From contig NZ_JADPQG010000001.1 in assembly GCF_015687175.1 (NCBI RefSeq), positions 124,001 to 188,000 of the forward strand: a stretch of 64,000 nt of DNA, in the 5' to 3' direction. How positions within the stretch are numbered: position 1 is the first letter of the stretch; the number at the start of each line of letters is the position of its first letter. The position numbers were made by a program, and so were the translations under genes. Shown one piece after another: positions 24,957 to 34,061 of this stretch. This stretch comes from Reinekea sp. G2M2-21. GTDB lineage: Bacteria > Pseudomonadota > Gammaproteobacteria > Pseudomonadales > Natronospirillaceae. The notes under the pieces are model-generated. The model had not been told where the DNA came from. It did no database searches and worked only from the letters and a program-made list of their open reading frames with translations.

Positions 24957-26960
24957 ATGCGTAATGTACCACTAGCCTCTGCCTATTTGCTTGCGGGAAG
25001 TGTTTTGTTTTCCTGTAATCTTGAACAATCTCTAAATCACGGAGACGAGTCTTCTTCTCAGGAAGACACCAATGAACTGATAGGCGACTCTGCTGGTCAG
25101 TTAATGGAAGTAAAGAAATTCGGAAACAATGAACTGATTTACGGATATGACGAGATGTTGAATTTCGACATCGAAGTCTATCTCTCCAAAAATGCTCCTC
25201 ATCTGTTACCTTATGCTGATGTCATTTCTCACCATGCAGGCTATTCCTCTATTAGCCCGAAAGTGTTAATTGCGTTAATTGAGCAACAATCGAAACTGAT
25301 TAGCCGTGTCAGTCCGACCAGAGAAGAGTTGCAGAAGCCGTTTGGCGATCTCTCTGATCAGAATACGTTCTCCGCGCAACTAGAGCAGGTAAGTCAGCTA
25401 CTTTCGGATTCGTTCTATATGGATCAATCGACATTGGTTGCCTCTGATGATAGTTCTTCAGCGAATAACAGCGCGGATTCGGCGCTAAGAAAGCTGTTAG
25501 GTAGTCAGGCGTCGAGGTCAACTCAAACATCAGACGTTGAAGATCTAGCAACTGGGTTGGTCGAAATATATTACGATTTATTTGTCCAAGAGCAAAACGT
25601 AGAGCGGGCTGCCATGCCGTCAGTTAGGCAGCAAAGCCTCTTATCGACAAGTGTTGATGCAACCAACTATTTTCAACTGCCATTTCCCATAGATGATTAT
25701 TGGCGTTCTGGTGGTAGCCATTCATATACAGGTAGTGGAGCCTATCCTCAATCCTCCCTTGACTTTAGCAACGGAGGCGCCTGGGGTCAGGATCTCACTC
25801 ATTTATTGGTATCTTCCGTTGCACCTGGCATAGCTAAAGTTCATTCCTCATGTAATTTGGAGATTATTCACGAAGGTGGATGGTCGACAATGTACTACCA
25901 TCTTTCAAACATCCGAGTTGAGAATAACAGCTATGTTGACCGAAATGATGCCGTCGCGAACTATGCAAGTGACAAACAACAGGCTCTTTGCAACGGTGGC
26001 CATTCAACGGGACCGCATGTCCATTTCTCACTTAAAAAAGATGGTCAATACTATCATCTAAATGATGTTGTTCTTTCGGGCTATAAGGTCCATACAGGTA
26101 GGGATAGCTATGATAGTGATTGTAACTACTTCTGGTTTGAAACTGACAGCCAACGTTACTGTGCATGGAGCCTCATGCATAATCCCGGTGTGATAGACAA
26201 TGGCCCGACAGATCCAACAGATCCAACAGATCCAACAGATCCAACAGATCCAACAGATCCAACAGATCCAACAGATCCAACAGATCCAACAGATCCAACA
26301 GATCCAACAGATCCAACAGATCCAACAGATCCAACAGATCCGATCATTTGGCCTATGGAGAACGAACAGGTCCGTACAGGTATCAGTGGGCCTGAAGGAG
26401 CAAAGTACTACTATAAAATTGATATTCCTGAAGGTATTGCGGCGCTCTATATTGAGTCATCTAACGGGTATGGCAATGCAGATTTGTATGTGGAGTACGG
26501 ACAATTGCCAACGAGGGAAAAGTTCCGTTGTGAGTCTGCAGCGGTTGGTACTCGTGAACAGTGTCGAGTTGACAACCCTAACCAGGGTGAATGGTTCATT
26601 ATGCTGAGTGGGCAGACTGCGTTTGAAGGATTGGATTTAAAAACACGATTTGAAAAGTTAGGTGGCGAATATTCCAAATCTAACTTGTCGCTAAGTTCAG
26701 GTGGCTGGCTATATTACTGGATCGATGTACCGGAAGGCATGAGCACACTCGATATCGAAATCACAGCGAATTCCGGAGATGCGGATTTGTATGTTTCCAA
26801 AACAGGTTACCCCAATAGGTACACTTTTGATTGCCGCCCATACGCGATGAGCAGTAATGAGAGCTGCCATTACCAGAACCCTGAGAGCCAAAGGTGGTAC
26901 ATTGGAATTCAAGCATATAGAAGCTTCAATGGGCTGAATATGAAAGCAAGTTGGAAGTAA
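24957..26960 (+). CDS. M23 (beta-lytic-type) peptidase lipoprotein with TDP linker and two PPC domains
   Basis: 667 residues. A lipoprotein signal with lipobox VLFSC places the lipidated Cys at residue 20. Residues ~235-385 match the beta-lytic/LasA-type M23 zinc peptidases: GGSHSYTGSG (first zinc His), SLDFSNGGAWG (zinc Asp), WSTMYYHLSNI, CNGGHSTGPHVHFSL (final HxH). These enzymes cut peptide cross-links in peptidoglycan or Gly-rich proteins. A linker of 15 TDP triplets spans 418-462. Two PPC domains follow (~470-665), each with a GNADLYV or GDADLYV core; they are often removed on maturation. Catalytic residues look intact. Likely anchored in the outer membrane and used to attack other cells or remodel wall; the role is inferred. 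Start from ATG at 24957 after GAAGGATCACC. Confidence 0.85.
   Translation: MRNVPLASAYLLAGSVLFSCNLEQSLNHGDESSSQEDTNELIGDSAGQLMEVKKFGNNELIYGYDEMLNFDIEVYLSKNAPHLLPYADVISHHAGYSSISPKVLIALIEQQSKLISRVSPTREELQKPFGDLSDQNTFSAQLEQVSQLLSDSFYMDQSTLVASDDSSSANNSADSALRKLLGSQASRSTQTSDVEDLATGLVEIYYDLFVQEQNVERAAMPSVRQQSLLSTSVDATNYFQLPFPIDDYWRSGGSHSYTGSGAYPQSSLDFSNGGAWGQDLTHLLVSSVAPGIAKVHSSCNLEIIHEGGWSTMYYHLSNIRVENNSYVDRNDAVANYASDKQQALCNGGHSTGPHVHFSLKKDGQYYHLNDVVLSGYKVHTGRDSYDSDCNYFWFETDSQRYCAWSLMHNPGVIDNGPTDPTDPTDPTDPTDPTDPTDPTDPTDPTDPTDPTDPTDPTDPTDPIIWPMENEQVRTGISGPEGAKYYYKIDIPEGIAALYIESSNGYGNADLYVEYGQLPTREKFRCESAAVGTREQCRVDNPNQGEWFIMLSGQTAFEGLDLKTRFEKLGGEYSKSNLSLSSGGWLYYWIDVPEGMSTLDIEITANSGDADLYVSKTGYPNRYTFDCRPYAMSSNESCHYQNPESQRWYIGIQAYRSFNGLNMKASWK
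26208..26342 (+). repeat. 15 copies of a 9 bp repeat encoding Thr-Asp-Pro
   Basis: The unit ACAGATCCA repeats 14 times exactly and a 15th time as ACAGATCCG. All units are in frame, so copy-number change would shorten or lengthen the linker between peptidase and PPC domains without breaking the gene. Confidence 0.95.
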
Positions 26961-27014
26961 ACCCCTCAGTATAAATACCGGATAGCGTTATTAAGTCCGC
27001 TTTGTGACGCAGAA

Positions 27015-27056
27015 GTAGCCTCGCCCGTTTGACCAATACATCAAAGGCGAGGCTAC
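27015..27056. terminator. Hairpin after the M23 peptidase gene
   Basis: GTAGCCTCGCC (27015-27025) pairs perfectly with GGCGAGGCTAC (27046-27056) over a 20-base loop. No T run follows, so termination is only a guess. It lies between two convergent genes. Confidence 0.45.
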
Positions 27057-27223
27057 ATTGTCGTACTAGTTTGTAGGCACTGTTTGGCGTCAAGGGTCCA
27101 AATACCCCGCACGTGTCTAATCTATTCAAGATCCTGCGATAGCAGGAATGCCATGTGGTCGAGAAAAGCGTTTCAGCGGTAGTTTCCCATTAAATGTCCA
27201 AGTGAAACCCCGGAACTGACGGT

Positions 27224-27526
27224 TCAGGAATGAATTTTGTCAGAGAATTTCTTTTTCAACGAGTTTATGGAATGTGTCAGATGATCCCATGTTGTTTCAA
27301 AACCCGCTTTTACGTCGTTCCATCGATTGTCGGCAGAGTTGACGAGCTCGTCCAACGTCAGTTTAACTTTATCGCGTTGCTGCTTTAAGGCAGAAATCTT
27401 TTGGTGATAGTCATCGTTGGCTTTTAAATCCGCCCTTTTAGCCTTAATCTCAAGGGCTTCAATGTCATTATTGAACTGTTCAAGCTTCAATTTCATTTCA
27501 TCCACATAATGTTGACGTTCACTCAT
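27224..27526 (-). CDS. Small coiled-coil protein, stress-response type
   Basis: 100 residues, almost wholly helical. Residues 5-60 show heptad-like spacing (KLKLEQFNNDIEALEIKAK ... ISALKQQRDKVKL), and a second helix contains WNDVKAGFETTWDHLTHSI. It resembles the small sll1863-type coiled-coil proteins of bacteria; the resemblance is by pattern only. The start at 27526 is preceded by GGAAGGAGACATATC, a good ribosome site. It is convergent with the M23 peptidase gene and stands alone. Confidence 0.75.
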   Translation of the reverse strand: MSERQHYVDEMKLKLEQFNNDIEALEIKAKRADLKANDDYHQKISALKQQRDKVKLTLDELVNSADNRWNDVKAGFETTWDHLTHSINSLKKKFSDKIHS

Positions 27527-27847
27527 GATATGTCTCCTTCCTGTTAGGGCAGAATCACCGCAGAACAGCCTAATCGTGACGATGGATTAACATCAGTATG
27601 AGGAGGTTTTAATCTGCGGTCTGTGCGCTTGCCAACACAGGCGGAATCATTGTGCAAAAAATTGTCGTTGGAATTGTGGTGTAAGCTGGAGGTTGTTCAC
27701 TAAGCAGGCAGTATTGTGGGATGAGTTGTAATGTGGCCCGAGCCGGAGCGACATCAATATTCAGTTAATTTTGAGGTTTTAAACATAGATCTGGACGGAA
27801 CTTATGAGTAAGGTTGCGTCTGTACATTCGTGAGTGTTGGTCGGGTT
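27527..27847. other. Intergenic region between divergent coiled-coil and TlpA-like genes
   Basis: About 320 bp that must hold the promoters of both divergent genes. I see no clear operator, RNA gene or further frame. Confidence 0.5.
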
Positions 27848-28348
27848 ATGAAGAACGTCGTCAGTCTCTTGCTTGGTTTGATCCTAACCAGTGCGGTCGG
27901 TGCTCAATCACTGTCCGAAATTCCTGTTGGCGGTCAGCTGACCGATATCTACATGCGAGGGCTCACGACAAGCCCGGGAATGTTTTCGAACTTTCAGGGG
28001 AAACCGCTTATTATTAATGTTTGGGCGAGTTATTGTTCTCCCTGTCTTAAAGAAATGGCCTCGCTGGAAAACCTGTATCAGCATTTTAAGGGAAACGTTC
28101 AGATGATCGGTATTTCCATTGATGATTACCCTGAGCGCGCCTTTGGCTTTCTTAACAAAACTGACACCAGCTTTCAGCATTACATTGATTACCAATTAGA
28201 GTTAGAAACGATGCTCGGCGCGAATACAATACCGCTGACGGTTTTCGTGGATAAGAACGGGATTATTTTACGTAAGGTTCGCGGGGCGCAAGAATGGGAT
28301 TCTGTCGAACAGGTCCATTCAGTGAAGACGTTGTTCGCTGCGCATTGA
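27848..28348 (+). CDS. TlpA-like thioredoxin-fold protein, periplasmic
   Basis: 166 residues from the ATG at 27848 (MKNVVSLLLGLILTSAVGAQ), which gives a clean signal peptide cleaved near residue 19; an upstream GTG is less likely. The fold is that of TlpA/ResA disulfide reductases: KPLIINVWASYCSPCLKEM with the CSPC pair at 63-66, IGISIDDYPE and the cis-Pro loop IPLTVFVDKNG. It probably reduces or exchanges disulfides in exported proteins, or serves cytochrome maturation. It is monocistronic here with no cyt c maturation genes near. Confidence 0.85.
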   Translation: MKNVVSLLLGLILTSAVGAQSLSEIPVGGQLTDIYMRGLTTSPGMFSNFQGKPLIINVWASYCSPCLKEMASLENLYQHFKGNVQMIGISIDDYPERAFGFLNKTDTSFQHYIDYQLELETMLGANTIPLTVFVDKNGIILRKVRGAQEWDSVEQVHSVKTLFAAH

Positions 28349-28831
28349 GCCGCACAACTCATATCGCGAATAGTCGTTATTCATTGAACAAATGAATCTC
28401 TGATCTCTCATTGGTTGATGACAGTCTTTTAAACACGGGTTTCGACTCGCACTGTCGCCTCTATCTACCTTTCAGTCGTTGATTTCGTCACTAAAAGTAT
28501 TAAATGGTTTCTTATAATCGCTTTTGATCAGCGATTCTTAACCTCTATTCACAAAGCGACCCCGTTGCTTCCGAAATCGTTTTCAACACCTTATAGTCAT
28601 TGAACAGGAGGTCGCTAACAGCTCATGCGACTGACTTGAATGCGAAAAACAAAAACAATTAACGCTGTTACCGATCAACTATTGCGGCATCCCATTTTGT
28701 TGAGAGTTATCAACTGGCGCTGTGATCACTGTTGTTAAACACGGAACAAACCTTTATTCGATTTGCCTCGGCATGTCGCTATGGTTTCTGTTGTCTCGGA
28801 AAAACGGCAAGCACATTTCTGGAGATTTATT
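28349..28831. other. Long upstream region of the porin gene
   Basis: About 480 bp without a supported gene. The frame that extends the porin upstream to 28763 has no signal-peptide logic. No recognised regulatory motif. Confidence 0.5.
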
Positions 28832-30259
28832 TTGAAAAAGCAACTCAGCCTTGTCATTGCACTTGCGACGGCCAACATGGCCTTGGCCAATGATGCCTTT
28901 GATCAGTTCTTAGCCGATACCACAGTGAACGTTAAAGCTCGTTCGGCACTCATTAAGCTTGATGCAAACGACGTTGCATACGATGCCTCAGGTTATGATG
29001 CCGCGACCGCGACTACGGTATTATTCGGAACGGGCGCTAACGCTGCTTTAGGGTCAACCGGAACCGGTTTGGATGCATTGGCAGGTGCCGATCCGGCGAC
29101 CGTACAAGCCGCATTGGCTGATCCCACCACTCTGGCTGGTATGAATCAATTCTTAACGGCGGCGGTTGGCCCAACTGTTGTCAATGGTGCCAATTCTGAG
29201 GGGACTTTAAATCAGGCCGGTTCTGCCTTGTGGTTGCAGATCGAGTCCGGGTATTTGTACGACGTGATCGGTTTCGATCTGGGTTTGCAGGGGGCCGTTC
29301 AGCATTTTAAGGACGATGATTCTTCTATGTTAATCATCGCCGACAAAGATGACGAAACCTATTCCCGTATTGCGACTGCGCGCATAAAGGCAAAATACAA
29401 CATTGGTGACGTGGAATTGAAAGCCAATTACGGTCGTTACAGTGAAGCGGACGAAACGGATTACCTGATGGACTCCACTGACATGGGTTACGGTGCCAGT
29501 GCGCAGTTTAAAGACTTTACGTTAACATACGAAGCCGTTACAGCATCTGCCGGGAATACAGAAAGTGAACTGGTGGAATACGATACTCCGAGTGAATCCA
29601 TTGAACTGAAGTACCAGTCAGACTTCGGAAAAGCGACCGCGGAACGCAGTTATGTGAAGGATGTAGAACATACCGATTCCTACAGCGCTGTTTCCGGCCT
29701 CCCAATGGCCATGTTGGGTTTACCGATATCCGATGAACACAAAATGGATTACCTGTTGATCGCGCAAGTCGATTACGCAACAAGAAAACTGGACGCCGAT
29801 AGCGATTTTAACGCCGCCCAATACGAAATCATGCTTGCTGCAAAGCTCGACGGATTGACGCTGGCCGCATCGTATAACAAAGCCAATGAAGATGGTGGTG
29901 CGGACGTCGCTAATCTGATTGACAACGCGTTGATCAATGACTTTGATCGTGTGGGTCAGTCAACAATTTCGTATGTCGTGCAGTTTGATGGCGAGATGGT
30001 CGGCCTGAATGGCTTGTCCGTCAGTGCGGCACACTTTGTGAGTTCTGTGAATAAAGATGACGTTCTGGCGACGGGTGATTTACCGTACTTCCTTGCAGGT
30101 GATGCCGAATTCACAGAAACACTCGTGGACGCGAAGTACACTTTTAGCGATGAAAGCTTTCTGAAAGGTTTGTCATTGCGCACCGTGTTTGGCCGTGATA
30201 CGAACGAAGCGAACATTACCGGCTACGGTGTCTTTGTGGATTACAACGTATCGTTCTGA
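28832..30259 (+). CDS. OprD-like outer-membrane porin
   Basis: 475 residues from a TTG at 28832, chosen because CTGGAGATTTATT precedes it and the following residues form a standard signal peptide (KKQLSLVIALATANMALA). Mature protein shows alternating beta-strand patterns (AKYNIGDVELKANYGRYSE, YGASAQFKDFTLTYEAV) and ends in a terminal Phe (VFVDYNVSF), the outer-membrane insertion signal. The C-terminal FLKGLSLRTVFGRD segment is like OprD-family porins, which take up small organic or aromatic substrates. An Ala/Thr/Gly-rich insertion at ~45-130 is unusual for the family. Followed by a good terminator. Confidence 0.75.
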   Translation: MKKQLSLVIALATANMALANDAFDQFLADTTVNVKARSALIKLDANDVAYDASGYDAATATTVLFGTGANAALGSTGTGLDALAGADPATVQAALADPTTLAGMNQFLTAAVGPTVVNGANSEGTLNQAGSALWLQIESGYLYDVIGFDLGLQGAVQHFKDDDSSMLIIADKDDETYSRIATARIKAKYNIGDVELKANYGRYSEADETDYLMDSTDMGYGASAQFKDFTLTYEAVTASAGNTESELVEYDTPSESIELKYQSDFGKATAERSYVKDVEHTDSYSAVSGLPMAMLGLPISDEHKMDYLLIAQVDYATRKLDADSDFNAAQYEIMLAAKLDGLTLAASYNKANEDGGADVANLIDNALINDFDRVGQSTISYVVQFDGEMVGLNGLSVSAAHFVSSVNKDDVLATGDLPYFLAGDAEFTETLVDAKYTFSDESFLKGLSLRTVFGRDTNEANITGYGVFVDYNVSF

Positions 30260-30283
30260 TTCCACGTTAAGTGAAAAATACTC

Positions 30284-30307
30284 AGGCTGCGTTTGCGGCC
30301 TTTTTTG
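30284..30307 (+). terminator. Intrinsic terminator of the porin gene
   Basis: AGGCTGC-GTTT-GCGGCCT hairpin followed by six further T. Confidence 0.85.
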
Positions 30308-30420
30308 TTTTAAGTACTGCCCTAATGCTCAAATAATTTTTTGGTTTATCCACGATATTCGATGGGTAGGCTACTTCAAAATGAATCGGCTGACTGAGGC
30401 GTCGATATAAAAATAAGTTT

Positions 30421-31155
30421 TTAAAGGATTAACGTCGTGATCGAGTTGTCGTAAATGACGTACTGTATGTTGATCAGATCTGGTAAGCCGTGTCTCTTGG
30501 AGAAACTACCCAGCAACTCAAACGTCAGCGTTTGTGCTTGCCGGTCTCCAGAAATGAAACGCGCACATTCAAAACCGAAGTATTCGCCTACCTGCGGGTA
30601 GAGTGCTTTGAATATACTTTCTTTGCCCGAAAACAATAGGGTGCTGCTTTGTGTGTTTGAAAAGCCTAACGCGCGAAGCTTGTAAAATTCCTCTTCACTA
30701 AAAATCTGCGCTCCAATCTGCGTAACCGTTTCTGCACTGTGTTCGTGTTCGGTGTCGATACCGATAACGTCGACTTGCGCATCGTTTGTGACTAAGCACA
30801 TTGCCCGGTGCTTTGTGTGCGTGATAGAGCCTTTGATCTGATCCGGCCACAACGGTTGTCGGTGTTCGCCGGTTCCGATGGTCACCGTGTCGAATGTTCT
30901 GGGTTCCAACTGTTGCAAGGCCAGTTTGGCCGATAAACGACCGGCCAGAAATTCGGCTTGGCGTTTTGGAACGGCCCGATTCATCTGGATCGGAAAGTCG
31001 ATGCTGAAGTAATGGAACAGGTCCGTGCTGAAATGTTCGAGCGAGAAATTAACCGCGACTAGAACACAGTTTCTTCGAGTGTGCCTATTGAGGCTCAAGT
31101 CGAGCAAAAATGGGTGTGAAAGTGTGATGGGTTGGCGGTGGAAGCCTGGAAACAT
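30421..31155 (-). CDS. 4'-phosphopantetheinyl transferase (EntD/Sfp type)
   Basis: 244 residues. Transfers phosphopantetheine from CoA to carrier proteins of fatty-acid, polyketide or nonribosomal peptide systems. Diagnostic motifs: KRQAEFLAGRLSA, GSITHTKHRAMC, VIGIDTEHEH (metal Asp and Glu) and FSGKESIFKALYPQ (catalytic Glu-Ser-x-Phe-Lys). Length and order fit the EntD branch. No carrier-protein synthase genes are in the window, so the partner lies elsewhere. The start at 31155 lies 33 bp after the arsR-like stop on the same strand, so the two may be cotranscribed. Confidence 0.9.
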   Translation of the reverse strand: MFPGFHRQPITLSHPFLLDLSLNRHTRRNCVLVAVNFSLEHFSTDLFHYFSIDFPIQMNRAVPKRQAEFLAGRLSAKLALQQLEPRTFDTVTIGTGEHRQPLWPDQIKGSITHTKHRAMCLVTNDAQVDVIGIDTEHEHSAETVTQIGAQIFSEEEFYKLRALGFSNTQSSTLLFSGKESIFKALYPQVGEYFGFECARFISGDRQAQTLTFELLGSFSKRHGLPDLINIQYVIYDNSITTLIL

Positions 31156-31188
31156 CAGAAATTCACCTTGAACGAATACGCCTGATTT

Positions 31189-31500
31189 TCAGCAGTCATC
31201 ACAGGGCACTGCATTGTCATTCACGCAACACTCATCCATCAGGTAGTTCACCACCTCGTTGAGGGCTTCGTAGTTTGTAAAACAAAATAGCGTACGACTT
31301 TCCCGTTCTTGGCGTATCAAGCCGACTTTCATCATGCGGGCTATGTGGTGTGATAATGTCGAGCCGGGAATGTCCAGGGCGGTCTGAATATCGCCGACCG
31401 GAGTGCCAGTGCGGCCCGCTTTAACCAGATGTTTCAGGATCTGTAACCGTGTTGGATGGCCCAGTTCGGAAATGCGCGCGGCCATGTCTTCAATTGTCAT
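31189..31500 (-). CDS. ArsR-family metalloregulator-type repressor
   Basis: 103 residues with the winged helix fold: LGHPTRLQILKHLV, then DIQTALDIPGSTLSHHIARMMKVGLIRQERESRTLFCF. The tail is Cys-rich (DECC and PCDDC), a plausible thiol sensor site for arsenic, antimony or another soft metal. It is divergent from the permease gene at 31598. The intergenic DNA holds two perfect palindromes (31535-31546 and 31557-31572) that probably include its operator. Confidence 0.85.
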   Translation of the reverse strand: MTIEDMAARISELGHPTRLQILKHLVKAGRTGTPVGDIQTALDIPGSTLSHHIARMMKVGLIRQERESRTLFCFTNYEALNEVVNYLMDECCVNDNAVPCDDC

Positions 31501-31534
31501 AAGGTGTCTGCCGGTAGGGGGTACGTAATTCTAT

Positions 31535-31572
31535 ATTTCTAGAAATGTTTTGACAATTCGATAATTATCGAA
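31535..31572. promoter_or_regulatory. Two palindromes in the arsR-permease intergenic region
   Basis: ATTTCTAGAAAT (31535-31546) and TTCGATAATTATCGAA (31557-31572) are both perfect inverted repeats between divergent starts. The second has the size and AT-rich centre of ArsR-family operators and overlaps the expected promoter region. Confidence 0.65.
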
Positions 31573-31597
31573 ATAATATATTTCTATAAAACTGGAA

Positions 31598-32527
31598 ATG
31601 TGGAAATTAGCTATGAATATGTCTTTGTCTCAACCAGCGTATGACGCTATTGAATTTTTTGTGTTTACCTTTACGGAACTTGCCATTCTTTTTGTTCTTG
31701 TCAGTGCACTTATAGGCGTGTTGCAGTACAAATTCCCCAGAGCGCGGGTGAAAGCCGTATTGGCGGGGCAGCGTGGGTATGCCGCGGCCGTGTTGTTAGG
31801 GGCGGTGACGCCCTTTTGCAGTTGTTCGTCCATTCCGATGACGGCGGGCTTGTTACAGTCCAGAGCGCCATTTGGGCCGGTGATGGCCTTTCTGTTTACG
31901 TCACCATTGTTGAACCCGTTTATCGTTGTGTTGATGATCACCGTATTGGGGCTTCCGGTCTTCCTGCTCTATACCAGTTTTGTTCTGACTGCGGCGATTT
32001 GCAGCGGCCTGTTGCTTGAAAAACTTGGTTTTGAGCGGTTTGTCCGCGCAGATCTGTATCAAATGTCACACAACGGCATTGTCCACGAGTACGACAATCA
32101 GGGTTTACCCTGGAAGCAGGTGAGCGTTCATGCGGTTAAGCAGTTTTGGGCATTTGCCCCATACATGATGTTGGGTGTCGGTATTGGTGCGGTTGTTCAC
32201 GGTTTTGTTCCGGAATCCTTTTTCGCTGGGTTGACGAATCCTGAAGCGTGGTGGCTTGTGCCCGTAGCAGGCTTGTTTGGCGTGCTGCTGTATGTACGTG
32301 CTTCAACCATGATTCCCATAGCAGCGTCGCTGGTCGCTAAAGGTATGAGTCTGGGGTCGGTCATGTCGTTGGCGATAGGCGGTGCGGGTGCCAGTCTTCC
32401 TGAGATGATTTTGATGAAACGTATGTTTCATGCCCCGTTGTTGATCGCCTTTATAACTTTGGTTTTTCTGACCGCGAGTATGACTGGATACGCTGTGAAC
32501 CTACTGAAATGGAGCGGGCTGCTATGA
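31598..32527 (+). CDS. ArsP-type permease (PF03773 family)
   Basis: 309 residues, about eight hydrophobic helices. The signature PFCSCSSIPMTAGLL with its Cys pair, followed by FTSPLLNPFIVV, is that of the permease family that includes ArsP, an exporter of organoarsenicals; other members move other solutes. A later TMIPIAASLVAKGMSLG segment is also typical. It sits in the inner membrane. It is divergent from the ArsR-type regulator and its stop codon overlaps the start of the glutathione synthetase gene (ATGA), so the three appear to form one metal- or thiol-responsive unit. An internal ATG at 31613 is an alternative start. Confidence 0.85.
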   Translation: MWKLAMNMSLSQPAYDAIEFFVFTFTELAILFVLVSALIGVLQYKFPRARVKAVLAGQRGYAAAVLLGAVTPFCSCSSIPMTAGLLQSRAPFGPVMAFLFTSPLLNPFIVVLMITVLGLPVFLLYTSFVLTAAICSGLLLEKLGFERFVRADLYQMSHNGIVHEYDNQGLPWKQVSVHAVKQFWAFAPYMMLGVGIGAVVHGFVPESFFAGLTNPEAWWLVPVAGLFGVLLYVRASTMIPIAASLVAKGMSLGSVMSLAIGGAGASLPEMILMKRMFHAPLLIAFITLVFLTASMTGYAVNLLKWSGLL

Positions 32528-33834
32528 CCGCCAATCATTCAAACATGGCGCAGTTGCCAGAGCAGAATCTTTCACCAATGCCAGACCTCGGTTTGGTGAC
32601 GGCTAACGGTTTCGAACCGGTATGGACAAGCAATACACCTTACGAAGTGAGCGCGTTGCAATGGCGAGTGGCTAATATCACTGCGCGCGCATTAGCAACA
32701 TTGTTTGCGGCCGTCAGTCGCGACTCCGACGTGTTGCGACGGGTGTTGCAAAACCGTGCTCCGTCTTCGTTGGCTTCACAACTGTTGGCTCGGCTGCCGG
32801 AATATCCGAGGCTGGAAAATGAAGTATTGATCATGCGTCACGACTTGATGTTGGATCATCACTCGAATTGGCGCCTGATTGAAACCAACAGTATTGCTGC
32901 TGGCATGGGGCCGTTCAGTGAGCGTCTTGCGTCGAGTCTTTCGACGGAGTTTCACCATAACTTCGTACCCAATGACGCATCGTTTCTGCAAGCGGAAGCG
33001 CTTTATCGGGCTGCCTGTGAACGGGCTGAGAACAGTTCTCCGGCTATCGTGTTCGTGGTGGCGGAACAAGAAGACAACGTGATCGATCAACACCTGCTTG
33101 CTGCGGCGGTTCGTGAACAGGGCGCCCGCGTATTCTTCCGGACATTTGCTCAGTTACAGCGCGAGCGTATGGATACATCTCAATTATGGTTACGCGATAT
33201 TGGGTTGATTGATCTACTGTATTTTCGGACCGGCTACAATCTGGACGATTACCGAGACGAGTCAGGTCAAGTTGAGCGGTGGTTGGATTTGCGCGCTGAG
33301 CTAGATACTTTGGATGTCCGCGTGTGCCCTGGAATCTCCGGTCAGTTGGCCAGTCACAAAGGTGTGCAGCGCTATCTATCTTCCTTGTCCGCTAACGAAA
33401 TGACGGTGCAGTTCGGTTTGTCGGATCAGCAGGCTATTTTTGCGCGGCTGGCACTGTCAACGGCGTATCAGGACGTGGACCCTGCTACCTTAGCTGAGGA
33501 TCTGAATTCAGGTCATTGGCTATTAAAAAGCTCAGGCGAAGGTGGTGGTAATGTGTTCGATTCATTGCCGACGCCTGCGCAGTTTTCGTTGTTGAGCGAC
33601 CCACTCTTGATGCAACGTATTCGGCCACGCCTGCGTGCCGAACCGGTCACGCTGCTTCGCGGAAAAGAGCAACGCACAATAGGTGATGCGGTGTCAGAAC
33701 TGGGGGTGTTTACGGTGGGTGCTAATCACTCTTACGGAGGCTATCTGTTGCGGACAAAATCAGCGTCAGCTTTAGAGTGTGGCGTGCATAAAGGTTTTGG
33801 TGCGATTGACACTGTCGTTGTCACGCAGCGATAG
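32524..33834 (+). CDS. Eukaryotic-type glutathione synthetase
   Basis: 436 residues from the ATG at 32524 that overlaps the permease stop. It joins gamma-glutamylcysteine and glycine using ATP. It resembles the eukaryotic GSS fold, not bacterial GshB: RHDLMLDHHSNWRLIETNSIAAG, YFRTGYNLDDY, SHKGVQRYL, LLKSSGEGGGNVFD (the Gly-rich ATP loop) and the C-terminal LLRTKSASALECGVHKGFG that closes over substrate. Eukaryotic enzymes are ~470 residues, so this is slightly short but all landmarks are present. No gshA-like gene is adjacent. The coupling with an ArsP-type permease suggests a role in thiol-based metal or metalloid detoxification (inference). Confidence 0.85.
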   Translation: MTANHSNMAQLPEQNLSPMPDLGLVTANGFEPVWTSNTPYEVSALQWRVANITARALATLFAAVSRDSDVLRRVLQNRAPSSLASQLLARLPEYPRLENEVLIMRHDLMLDHHSNWRLIETNSIAAGMGPFSERLASSLSTEFHHNFVPNDASFLQAEALYRAACERAENSSPAIVFVVAEQEDNVIDQHLLAAAVREQGARVFFRTFAQLQRERMDTSQLWLRDIGLIDLLYFRTGYNLDDYRDESGQVERWLDLRAELDTLDVRVCPGISGQLASHKGVQRYLSSLSANEMTVQFGLSDQQAIFARLALSTAYQDVDPATLAEDLNSGHWLLKSSGEGGGNVFDSLPTPAQFSLLSDPLLMQRIRPRLRAEPVTLLRGKEQRTIGDAVSELGVFTVGANHSYGGYLLRTKSASALECGVHKGFGAIDTVVVTQR

Positions 33835-33991
33835 AACATTCTTATAATGTTGATATTGGATTTATTTTATAAGGCCAATATTGGTTCGTTTTTTTTCGAA
33901 AATTGAAATTATTCAGCTTCCTAATGGCGTATCTGTTTAGAAAAAAAGAGATGGAAGTTCAGGTGACTTTAAAAAAGGTCGCTATTTCGTT

Positions 33992-34034
33992 GCATAGGTA
34001 TTAAGAATAAATACCTATGCGATTTTTTATTTTT
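33992..34034 (+). terminator. Intrinsic terminator downstream of the glutathione synthetase gene
   Basis: GCATAGGTATT (33992-34002) pairs with AATACCTATGC (34010-34020) over a 7-base loop and is followed by GATTTTTTATTTTT. Confidence 0.85.
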
Positions 34035-34061
34035 GCGCAACGCAAAAATCAGCAAAGGGCG

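Noticed and set aside
26208-26342. CRISPR-like tandem repetition
   Set aside because: Units are 9 bp with no spacers, inside a coding region. No CRISPR array or cas gene is visible in the window.
26156-26607. Frames encoding (GSV)n on the minus strand and (QQI)n in another plus frame
   Set aside because: Both are shadows of the ACAGATCCA repeat inside the M23 peptidase gene.
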